Source: Acidimicrobiales bacterium
GTDB taxonomy: Bacteria; Actinomycetota; Acidimicrobiia; Acidimicrobiales; SZUA-35
Assembly (NCBI GenBank): GCA_013003325.1
Contig: JABDJU010000223.1
Span: 1-8,919 of the forward strand
Length of the DNA: 8,919 bases
Direction of reading: 5' to 3'
The notes under the pieces are model-generated. The model did no database searches. It had not been told where the DNA came from and saw only the letters and a list, made by a program, of their open reading frames with translations. The position numbers and the translations under genes are program-made. This document shows positions 1 through 5,170 of the stretch, in pieces. How positions within the stretch are numbered: the first letter of the stretch is position 1; every line of letters begins with the position of its first letter.

Positions 1-77
1 GCGTCCCCACCGTGCTGGTGCCCGAGACCCCCACGGCTATCGATTCGGTCGTCGAACTGGCCGAACTGCTCAACTGA
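1..77 (+). CDS. 3' end of an unidentified protein (truncated by window edge)
   Basis: An open frame enters from the left edge (first complete codon at base 3) and stops at the TGA at 75-77. The last 24 residues end in ...IDSVVELAELLN and include the stretch VPTVLVPETPT. Codon third positions are GC-rich, as in the genes around it. The tail looks like a final beta strand and loop followed by a C-terminal helix, as in many alpha/beta enzymes, but it is too short to assign a family. A GC-rich hairpin lies 24 bases after the stop. Confidence 0.6.
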   Translation, partial: VPTVLVPETPTAIDSVVELAELLN

Positions 78-101
78 AGCTCGAGAGGCGAAACGGTGAT
101 C

Positions 102-119
102 GCCCGCCGCGAGGTGGGC
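102..119 (+). terminator. GC hairpin with GCGA tetraloop, possible 3'-end structure
   Basis: GCCCGCC (102-108) pairs with GGTGGGC (113-119) in a 7-bp stem containing one G-U pair. It closes a GCGA loop of the stable GNRA type. It lies 24 bases after the stop of the upstream gene. No run of T follows, so this is not a classical intrinsic terminator. U-less hairpins are often proposed as 3' ends in actinobacteria, but termination here is inference. Confidence 0.3.
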
Positions 120-214
120 CGAACGCACTAGGGCGAGAGCACAACGTCCGCTGCTGTTTTGTCACCGGCCGTGGCTTACTGGATGCGTTAGTAACTGTGT
201 GTTCGGAGGGTTTG

Positions 215-403
215 ATGAGAATGAAGACGATGGCGGCGGAGTTGAAGAAGCAGCGGACGCTTCACCCGTGCCCTGCGTGCGATGCAAACGGTGTGGTGGA
301 CTTCGTGGACCTCGTCAGAGGCCGCGCCCAGCTCCACTGCCCGAAGTGCCCCACCACGTGGGCGGAGAAGACCGAGGCAACGATGAAGTTCCTACAGGAC
401 TGA
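215..403 (+). CDS. Small zinc-ribbon protein (about 62 aa), function unknown
   Basis: A small protein with two CPxC knuckles: CPAC at residues 19-22 and CPKC at 42-45, separated by 19 residues. This is the layout of a zinc ribbon, with four cysteines able to hold one zinc ion. A basic N-terminal stretch (KKQR near residue 11) precedes it. The start was chosen from the Shine-Dalgarno GGAGGG at 205-210: ATG at 215 lies 4 nt behind it, and an in-frame ATG at 221 lies 10 nt behind and is equally possible. The in-frame GTG at 197 is upstream of the ribosome site and is unlikely. The gene converges on pdtaS with a 22-bp gap. Zinc ribbons of this size bind nucleic acid or protein partners, but nothing here shows which. 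A TTGTCA at 159-164 could be a -35 element, though no good -10 follows at normal spacing. The cysteine pattern and codon use support a real gene; the function is not recognised. Confidence 0.7.
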   Translation: MRMKTMAAELKKQRTLHPCPACDANGVVDFVDLVRGRAQLHCPKCPTTWAEKTEATMKFLQD

Positions 404-425
404 CCGGCCGCTTCCTACAACCGAG

Positions 426-1868
426 CTAGACCTCTACCGAGAGCGTTGCCACCGCGCCACCGCAGTCGGGATCGTTGCTCAGGCTGAACGAGCCGCCGAG
501 ATCGGCGGTGGCCAGCGTGCGGATGATCGTGAGCCCGAGGCCGGGATCGTCGTCGATGTCGAAGTCGGCGGGCATTCCGATGCCGTTGTCCTTCACCCGC
601 ACCTCGAGGTTGTTGCCCAAGGTCAACAGCCGAATGTCGACGCGATGGGACTCATCGCCGTCGGCCGCTTCGGGGAAGCCGTGTTCCACCGCGTTCTGAA
701 TCAGCTCAGTGAGAACCACCGCAAGACTTGACGCAATCTCGGCCGGCACCACCGGACCCTCGCCATCGATCGTGATATCGACCGGCCGCTGCGGGTCCAT
801 CAGCGCCCCCTGCACCATCTGCACCACGGGCCGGACCACCTCGCCCAGATTCACGTCGTCGCCGCCCTCCCGACTCAACACCTCGTGCACCAGAGCGATC
901 GAGCGGATCCGGCGTGACGCCTCATCGAGCGCCGTCTTGGCCGCCGGCTCTGCCACCCGCCGACCCTGCAACCTCAGCAGTGACGACACGGTCTGCAGAT
1001 TGTTCTTCACGCGGTGATGGATCTCCCGGATCGTGGCGTCCATCGAAACCAGCAGGCGCTCCTGACGGCGGATGTCGGAAATATCCCGCAGCAACACCAG
1101 AGCACCGGCGGCCCGGCCGTTCTCCAGCAGCGGAAGCAGCCGAAGCTGAACCGCCACGTTGCTGCCCCGCTCGAGATCGTGGATGAGCGGTGCCTGAAGC
1201 CCGTAGGCGGTGCGCAGAAGATCGCGTGGCAACCCGATGTCGGTGATGTTCCGGCCCACGGCGTTCGCATGAAATCCGGTGCGGTGAAGGGCCGAAACGG
1301 CGTTGGGGGAGGTGTACTCCACCACCCCGTGGGCATCGAGAAGGATCACGCCGTCACCTACCCGGGGCGATGATTCCGACGTCGGATCGTCGAAGGGATA
1401 GGGGAACGATCCCTCGGCGACCATCGAGAACATCCGATCGACCGCGTTGAGATAGGCCCGCTCCAGCTCACCGGGTCCCCGGCCGACCCGGAGGCTCTCA
1501 CTGACCAGCACCGCGATGGCGCGGCCGTTGTGGCGGATCGGAACCGCGCGCACCCGCACCGGGCCGTCGGTGTCCTTGCGCTCAATATCGCCGGTCCGCT
1601 CGACCCCCCGCTCGAGCGCCTCGGCCACCAGCGGCCGATCACGCGAGAACAGCCCGATGTGGTCGGTGCGGTAGAGCGTCTGGGTGGTGGTCGGACGGAT
1701 CTGGCCCACGACTAGGAGGCGCTGGTCCTTGGCCGGCACGAACAGCAACAGGTCACCAAAGGAGAGGTCGGAGATCGGACCCCAGCCCGCGACCAGGCGG
1801 CGGAGGTGCTGCTGAGCGGCGTCACCGATCGTGGTGTGGTGCCGGAGGAGGTCACCGAGCGTTGCCAT
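426..1868 (-). CDS. pdtaS: PdtaS-type cytoplasmic sensor histidine kinase
   Basis: A 480-residue soluble sensor kinase with no membrane segment. Residues 1-150 form the GAF-like N-terminal domain typical of PdtaS; the opening MATLGDLL matches the mycobacterial MSTLGDLL and fixes the start. Residues 165-268 form a PAS domain (GDGVILLD, then YTSPNAVSALHR). The HisKA_2 dimerisation/phosphoacceptor box is HHRVKNNLQ at 284-292, with H285 the likely phosphorylated residue. The ATPase domain has its N box around E388-N392 (ELIQN), DNGIGMP at 427-433 and GLGL at 443-446, so all catalytic motifs are intact. In mycobacteria PdtaS phosphorylates PdtaR, an ANTAR regulator that binds RNA; no such partner is encoded in this window. 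The GAF cysteines reported in M. tuberculosis PdtaS (C53, C57) are V53 and I57 here, and the only cysteine is C469. There is no Shine-Dalgarno; a TAGAGT hexamer lies 9 nt before the ATG. An in-frame TAG lies just upstream. The gene diverges from whiB, as it does in M. tuberculosis. Confidence 0.93.
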   Translation of the reverse strand: MATLGDLLRHHTTIGDAAQQHLRRLVAGWGPISDLSFGDLLLFVPAKDQRLLVVGQIRPTTTQTLYRTDHIGLFSRDRPLVAEALERGVERTGDIERKDTDGPVRVRAVPIRHNGRAIAVLVSESLRVGRGPGELERAYLNAVDRMFSMVAEGSFPYPFDDPTSESSPRVGDGVILLDAHGVVEYTSPNAVSALHRTGFHANAVGRNITDIGLPRDLLRTAYGLQAPLIHDLERGSNVAVQLRLLPLLENGRAAGALVLLRDISDIRRQERLLVSMDATIREIHHRVKNNLQTVSSLLRLQGRRVAEPAAKTALDEASRRIRSIALVHEVLSREGGDDVNLGEVVRPVVQMVQGALMDPQRPVDITIDGEGPVVPAEIASSLAVVLTELIQNAVEHGFPEAADGDESHRVDIRLLTLGNNLEVRVKDNGIGMPADFDIDDDPGLGLTIIRTLATADLGGSFSLSNDPDCGGAVATLSVEV

Positions 1869-1877
1869 CGGGAATCC

Positions 1878-1883
1878 ACTCTA
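1878..1883 (-). promoter_or_regulatory. Candidate -10 element of pdtaS (leaderless)
   Basis: Read on the - strand, TAGAGT fits TANNNT and ends 9 nt before the pdtaS ATG, so transcription would begin at or within a few bases of the start codon. No Shine-Dalgarno is near the ATG; the nearest GGAGG (- strand, 1904-1900) is about 30 nt away. No good -35 was found. Confidence 0.45.
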
Positions 1884-2131
1884 GGGTCGTGCAACCGGGC
1901 CTCCTTTTTAGGATGCGAGGCTCGATGATCCCCTCCTAGCCGAGGTTCGATCTCGGCATCCGCGGAAAATGATGGGATGCCCCGACCGGCCTGCGAGGCC
2001 CAACCACGAAGAGTGTGTGGTCGACTGCATACCCAGCGAAACCGGGGGCGACGAGGGCACCCGGCGTCACCGAAGACCGAAAGTTTCGATTTGGAACAGT
2101 TGGGGCACGGCACGATGAGGAAAAAGTCCCC
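1884..2131. other. Long pdtaS-whiB intergenic segment with inverted repeats
   Basis: This is the non-coding part of the 345-bp divergent region, between the two candidate promoters. It holds a perfect 6-bp inverted repeat, GCCGAG (1939-1944) with CTCGGC (1952-1957). A perfect 5-bp one is GGCCT (1988-1992) with AGGCC (1996-2000). Longer-range partners are GGATGC (1911-1916) with GCATCC (1956-1961), and GCCTC (1899-1903) with GAGGC (1917-1921). No convincing reading frame or tRNA was found. These could be operator sites for a regulator of either gene, or an RNA hairpin if the region is transcribed. Short GC palindromes also arise by chance in DNA of this composition. Confidence 0.4.
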
Positions 2132-2161
2132 TTGAAGATGGTGTAAACGGCCCAGTAGGGT
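2132..2161 (+). promoter_or_regulatory. Candidate whiB promoter
   Basis: TTGAAG (2132-2137) and TAGGGT (2156-2161), separated by 18 bp, resemble a housekeeping sigma promoter. Transcription would start near 2168, giving a leader of about 46 nt that ends in the ribosome site GGAG (2202-2205). A short inverted repeat, GGTAC (2165-2169) with GTACC (2186-2190), spans the predicted start. No CRP-like palindrome, as known upstream of mycobacterial whiB1, was seen. Confidence 0.45.
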
Positions 2162-2213
2162 TCGGGTACCGCAGAACAGATTTCCGTACCATCCCCCTTT
2201 TGGAGAATCGCCC

Positions 2214-2603
2214 ATGAAGGCTGATCAGCCCGCCGAGATGCATCAGGCCTCCTCCGATCTCGTACTCAGGATGCCCCTGATGTTCGAACGGATTGCAGCC
2301 AAAGTCGGACAACGCCCTCGCACCGACCGGTCCGGTCAGGATCTCGATGTGAGGTGGCGTCGCAACGCTGCCTGCCGCGACACCGACCCGTCACTGTTCT
2401 TTCCCGTCGGCGTCACCGGCTCAGCCCTGGTGCAGATCGAGGACGCCCGCGAGGTCTGCATGAGCTGCTCGTGCCAAGAGGCCTGCCTCGAGTTTGCCCT
2501 CCGCAGCAATCAAGACACCGGCATTTGGGGCGGAGCGTCCGAGGAGGAGCGCCGCCACCTCCGCCGCACCTTCATCAACAAACGAACCCGCATCGCCAGC
2601 TGA
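2214..2603 (+). CDS. whiB1: WhiB-family iron-sulfur transcription regulator, WhiB1/WblE type
   Basis: A 129-residue WhiB protein. The four cluster ligands are C54, C82, C85 and C91, spaced C-X27-C-X2-C-X5-C exactly as in M. tuberculosis WhiB1. They hold a 4Fe-4S cluster that in WhiB1 reacts with nitric oxide. The block FFPVG (62-66), the turn GIWGG (103-107) and the basic C-terminal tail (RRHLRR..NKRTR) match the family. In WhiB1 the cluster domain binds sigma-70 region 4 and the basic tail contacts DNA. Two oddities stand out: an N-terminal extension of about 45 residues absent from mycobacterial WhiB1, and a fifth cysteine, C87, inside the cluster motif. The ATG start is supported by GGAG 8 nt upstream. 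An in-frame GTG at 2349, with AGGA 7 nt before it, would give a mycobacterium-sized protein and cannot be excluded. The gene diverges from pdtaS and converges on the phosphodiesterase gene. Confidence 0.93.
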   Translation: MKADQPAEMHQASSDLVLRMPLMFERIAAKVGQRPRTDRSGQDLDVRWRRNAACRDTDPSLFFPVGVTGSALVQIEDAREVCMSCSCQEACLEFALRSNQDTGIWGGASEEERRHLRRTFINKRTRIAS

Positions 2604-2636
2604 GCCCACCGGCCAGAACCAGCCGCAGAACGCGAG

Positions 2637-3338
2637 CTACCGCCCGTACAGCACGTTGAGCGCCATCGCGACCTCATCGGTCACGATGCCATCCACTCTC
2701 ATCCGGTGCAGTTCGAGCACCCGGTCGGGGTCGTTCACCGTCCAGGCGTGCACGGCCAGTCCGGCATCTCGACACATCTCCACCAAAGGGCGGTCGATCA
2801 ACATCTCCGAGGGGTGGAGCGCGTCCACCGAACCTGCGGCCCGATGCACCATTTGGGCCGGATTGGCCTGGCCCCACACGATCCAGCCGATCGGGATGTC
2901 CGGGTCATGCTCACGGATCCGCTGCACCGAGTTGAAGTCGAATGAGCTGACCAGCACCCGGTCGGCGGCGTCGAAGGCCCGCACCAACGCCGCCACGGCC
3001 AGCGAGATCCCAAAGGTCTCGTCGTAGTCGGGATCGCCGGGGAGGTTTTTCACTTCGATGTTGAGCCAGGTATCGGCACACACCTCCAGGGCCTCGGCCA
3101 GCGTGGGCAACCACTCGGGCAGATCATCGCTGTGGATCTCGCGCACCATCGGTCCGTTTTCGACGTGCACATCGTGGTGGACAACGAGCACATCATCGGC
3201 GGTGCGCCGAACATCGAGCTCGATCCCTTCGACGCCTAGCTCGAGTGCTCGTTCGAAGGCTTCCAGCGTGTTCTCCCGAATGTGGGAACCCACACGCCGA
3301 TACGGCGCCCCCCGATGGGCGATCACTCGAGCGGACAT
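2637..3338 (-). CDS. Glycerophosphodiester phosphodiesterase (GDPD family)
   Basis: This enzyme hydrolyses glycerophosphodiesters, the deacylation products of phospholipids, to glycerol 3-phosphate and an alcohol. The TIM-barrel motifs are in order: HRG at 8-10, ENT at 22-24, the metal ligands E40 and D42 (IELDV), the second catalytic histidine in HHD at 54-56, E95 in NIEVK, and HAWTVN at 197-202 near the C-terminus. All expected catalytic and metal residues are present. At 233 residues with no signal peptide, it resembles the cytosolic UgpQ type rather than the longer secreted GlpQ type. The start ATG is preceded by AGGA at 8 nt (3350-3347), as expected for a gene inside an operon. It follows the lipid kinase gene on the same strand after a 49-bp gap, so the two are probably cotranscribed. 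It converges on whiB with a 33-bp gap and no obvious terminator. Confidence 0.92.
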   Translation of the reverse strand: MSARVIAHRGAPYRRVGSHIRENTLEAFERALELGVEGIELDVRRTADDVLVVHHDVHVENGPMVREIHSDDLPEWLPTLAEALEVCADTWLNIEVKNLPGDPDYDETFGISLAVAALVRAFDAADRVLVSSFDFNSVQRIREHDPDIPIGWIVWGQANPAQMVHRAAGSVDALHPSEMLIDRPLVEMCRDAGLAVHAWTVNDPDRVLELHRMRVDGIVTDEVAMALNVLYGR

Positions 3339-3387
3339 TCAGACGATCCTACCGACCGCTTGCGCCCCGGGGAAGACCCTGCGCCGT

Positions 3388-4281
3388 TCAGGAGCCGGTC
3401 GGCACCACAACCCGCAGCACCCGATCGAGGTGCTCCAAACGCAGCGACGTGACCGGGTCCTGCGGTTCGCCGTCGAGCTGATACGGAAAGGCCCGGTCCG
3501 ACTGAAGCGTGACCCCGTAGATGTCGGACCAATGATGCATGCCGTTGGCGTCGGGTAGCCCGGACGAGCTGCGCAGGGCTGTGAAGGCGGCCGGGATCAG
3601 TCGGGCGACGCCAACCGAGTCGAGGGCGACGACCGAGAGCGGTGTGTCCAATCCGGCCTCGGGGGCGAGGTCGAGTGGCTGGCTGCCGAGGAAGGTGTAG
3701 GGGTTCACGTTGAGCGCCACGGCCATCTGGGCGCTGTCGATCCGACGACCATCGTCGGCGGTCACGCTGAAGCGTAACGATCGCCGTTCGGCCGACCCCC
3801 AGGTACGAACCGCCGACCAGACGAACCAGGCATGACCGGCGTACCGCTTGAGCGGTCCGCGGCGCTCGACCCGGTCGACCACCGCAGCGTCGAAACCGAT
3901 GCCTACGTGGAAGACGAATGCCCGGCCGTTGGCCGACCCGAGCGAGGCCGACACGATCGACTCTTCGGCCAGGGACTCCAGCAACATGCCGGTGGCTTCG
4001 ACCGCGTCGTTGGGATAGCCGATGGCTCGGGCGAACACGTTTGTCGAACCGCCCGGCAACGGAGCGACGGCGGTCGAGGTGCCCAGCAGACCGTTGGCGA
4101 CCTCATTCACGGTTCCGTCACCACCGAAGGGGATGATCACCTCGACCCCTTCCCGGTGCAGCTGGTGGGCGAGCCGGGTGGCGTGATTGCGGCGGGTTGT
4201 TTCCACGATTTGGAGCTCGTGGTCTGCAGCGAGAGCCTTCTGGATCACCACCCTGGTTCGGGCGGTGACCGACGACGCCAC
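3388..4281 (-). CDS. Diacylglycerol-kinase-family lipid kinase (start uncertain, probably further upstream)
   Basis: A lipid kinase of the DAGK catalytic family, which uses ATP to phosphorylate diacylglycerol or a related lipid on the inner face of the membrane. The nucleotide-binding loop GGDGT is at residues 53-57 within FGGDGTVNEVANGL. PGGSTN (76-81) takes the place of the usual PxGTxND motif, GIGFDA is at 127-132, and the C-terminal DGE is at 270-272. The coordinates use GTG at 4281, the first standard start in the frame, but this is probably wrong. Upstream codons 4308-4282 read IKLALIVNP and continue into VASS, which is the conserved first beta strand and NP motif of the family. No ATG, GTG or TTG exists in frame between 4281 and the upstream stop near 4365. 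An ATC at 4308 lies 8 nt after a TACGGT hexamer, so a leaderless ATC start (306 aa) is the best guess. A sequence error or an indel in the run of six A at 4312-4317 is the alternative. It is the first gene of the unit with the phosphodiesterase. Confidence 0.88.
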   Translation of the reverse strand: MASSVTARTRVVIQKALAADHELQIVETTRRNHATRLAHQLHREGVEVIIPFGGDGTVNEVANGLLGTSTAVAPLPGGSTNVFARAIGYPNDAVEATGMLLESLAEESIVSASLGSANGRAFVFHVGIGFDAAVVDRVERRGPLKRYAGHAWFVWSAVRTWGSAERRSLRFSVTADDGRRIDSAQMAVALNVNPYTFLGSQPLDLAPEAGLDTPLSVVALDSVGVARLIPAAFTALRSSSGLPDANGMHHWSDIYGVTLQSDRAFPYQLDGEPQDPVTSLRLEHLDRVLRVVVPTGS

Positions 4282-4316
4282 CGGGTTGACGATCAGGGCA
4301 AGTTTGATGACAAAAA

Positions 4317-4322
4317 ACCGTA
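4317..4322 (-). promoter_or_regulatory. Candidate -10 element of the lipid kinase gene
   Basis: On the - strand TACGGT fits TANNNT. It is followed by TTTTTGTC and then ATC at 4308, so transcription would begin at or beside the codon where homology to the lipid kinase family begins. No -35 was recognised. The same hexamer-to-start spacing recurs at other genes in this window. Confidence 0.4.
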
Positions 4323-4331
4323 CTCGGCGAT

Positions 4332-4362
4332 TTGAACGACCGGTCAGGAAACCTTCTACGCT
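4332..4362 (+). promoter_or_regulatory. Candidate leaderless promoter of etfB-etfA
   Basis: TTGAAC (4332-4337) and TACGCT (4357-4362) are separated by 19 bp. The -10 ends 9 nt before the etfB ATG, and no ribosome site precedes that ATG, so the transcript is probably leaderless. The perfect 8-bp palindrome GACCGGTC (4338-4345) lies in the spacer, between the divergent etfB and lipid kinase promoters, and could be an operator. The same 8-mer also occurs inside whiB, so it may be chance. Confidence 0.45.
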
Positions 4363-4371
4363 CTAGCACCT

Positions 4372-5151
4372 ATGAAGGTAGCCGTATGCGTGAAGCAGAT
4401 ACCCGATCCCGCCGATCCAGGCGCCCTCGATCCCGAAACTCGGACGCTCAAGCGAGACGTGAAACTGATCCTCGACGAGTCCGATAGCTACGGGGTCGAG
4501 ATGGCGCTCCAGCTCGTCGACACCGCCGGTGGCGGCGAAGTCGTGCTGGTATCGATGGCGCCCAACAGCGAACGCTCCGGCCTGTCAACGGCGCTGGCGA
4601 TGGGCGCTGACTCAGCAACCTTGGTGTCGGATCCGGCCCTGGTCGGTTCCGATGCGCTCACCACGGCCAAGATTCTTGCCAAGGTGATCGGTGAGCAGTC
4701 GCCCGACTTGGTGATCGCCGGTTCGGAGAGCTCCGACGGCTACACCGGCACAGTCCCCGAGCAGATCGCCGGTGTGCTCGGATGGCCCTCGGTCACCGCA
4801 GCCAAGGCGGTCGAGGTCAGTGGATCGTCCATGAACGTTCAGCGCCAGACCGACGCCGGCTACGACGAGGTCGAATGCCCGCTCCCGGCGGTCATCAGCG
4901 TCACCGCCGGCGTGGTGGAGCCCCGATACCCCTCGTTCAAGGGAATCATGGCGGCCAAGTCCAAGCCTGTCGAGGAAAAGACCGTGGCCGATCTCGGCAT
5001 GAGCGCCGACCAGGTCGGCTGGGCAGGTTCGGGCCAGGAGGTTGTGAGCGTCGTCGACGCCCCCGTTCGCGAGGCGGGCGAGAAGATCGAAGACGACGGC
5101 GAAGCCCACCTGAAGATCATCGACTTCCTCGAGTCGGTCAAGGCCATCTAG
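4372..5151 (+). CDS. etfB: Electron transfer flavoprotein, beta subunit
   Basis: The small subunit of the EtfAB heterodimer, which accepts electrons from acyl-CoA and related dehydrogenases and passes them to ETF:quinone oxidoreductase. At 259 residues it has the normal family length. The N-terminus MKVAVCVKQIPDP is typical, as is the loop GSESSDGYTGTVP (117-129), which in ETF contributes to nucleotide (AMP) binding. The beta-subunit signature runs from VECPLPAVISVT (167-178) through EPRYPSFKGIMAAKSK (183-198). The usual NEFDxYAVE segment appears as DESDSYGVE (35-43), a modest variation. The ATG has no Shine-Dalgarno and lies 9 nt after a TACGCT hexamer, suggesting a leaderless start. etfA follows after 19 bp. 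No ETF:quinone oxidoreductase or dehydrogenase gene is in the window, so the electron donor cannot be inferred from context. Confidence 0.96.
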   Translation: MKVAVCVKQIPDPADPGALDPETRTLKRDVKLILDESDSYGVEMALQLVDTAGGGEVVLVSMAPNSERSGLSTALAMGADSATLVSDPALVGSDALTTAKILAKVIGEQSPDLVIAGSESSDGYTGTVPEQIAGVLGWPSVTAAKAVEVSGSSMNVQRQTDAGYDEVECPLPAVISVTAGVVEPRYPSFKGIMAAKSKPVEEKTVADLGMSADQVGWAGSGQEVVSVVDAPVREAGEKIEDDGEAHLKIIDFLESVKAI

Positions 5152-5170
5152 AAGCGGAGAACACAGTCAC

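Noticed and set aside
197..214. GTG 197 as the start of the zinc-ribbon gene.
   Set aside because: The ribosome site GGAGGG (205-210) lies downstream of this codon and points to ATG 215 or 221.
1939..1961. A tRNA-like T-arm (GAGGTTCGATCTC) followed by an acceptor-like end.
   Set aside because: The T-stem does not pair in the canonical register. The only partner for the acceptor side (GGATGC at 1911) is about 50 bases away, too short for a tRNA, and there is no anticodon arm.
1911..1961. A possible ANTAR target (paired hairpins with A and G at loop positions 1 and 4) in the pdtaS leader, suggested by the - strand loop ATCGAAC.
   Set aside because: The loop has seven bases rather than six, no proper second hairpin was found, and pdtaS looks leaderless, so this stretch is probably not in its mRNA.
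1712..2215. A 167-codon - strand frame covering the pdtaS-whiB intergenic region and the start of pdtaS.
   Set aside because: Its C-terminal part is a frame-shifted reading of the well-supported pdtaS coding sequence, and the rest has no recognisable domain. It would also cover both candidate promoters.
4118..4369. A - strand frame starting at GTG 4369 as an independent gene.
   Set aside because: It is a shifted reading of the lipid kinase region with low-complexity Arg/Pro content. It is kept only as the possible source of an extended start if the A6 run contains an indel.
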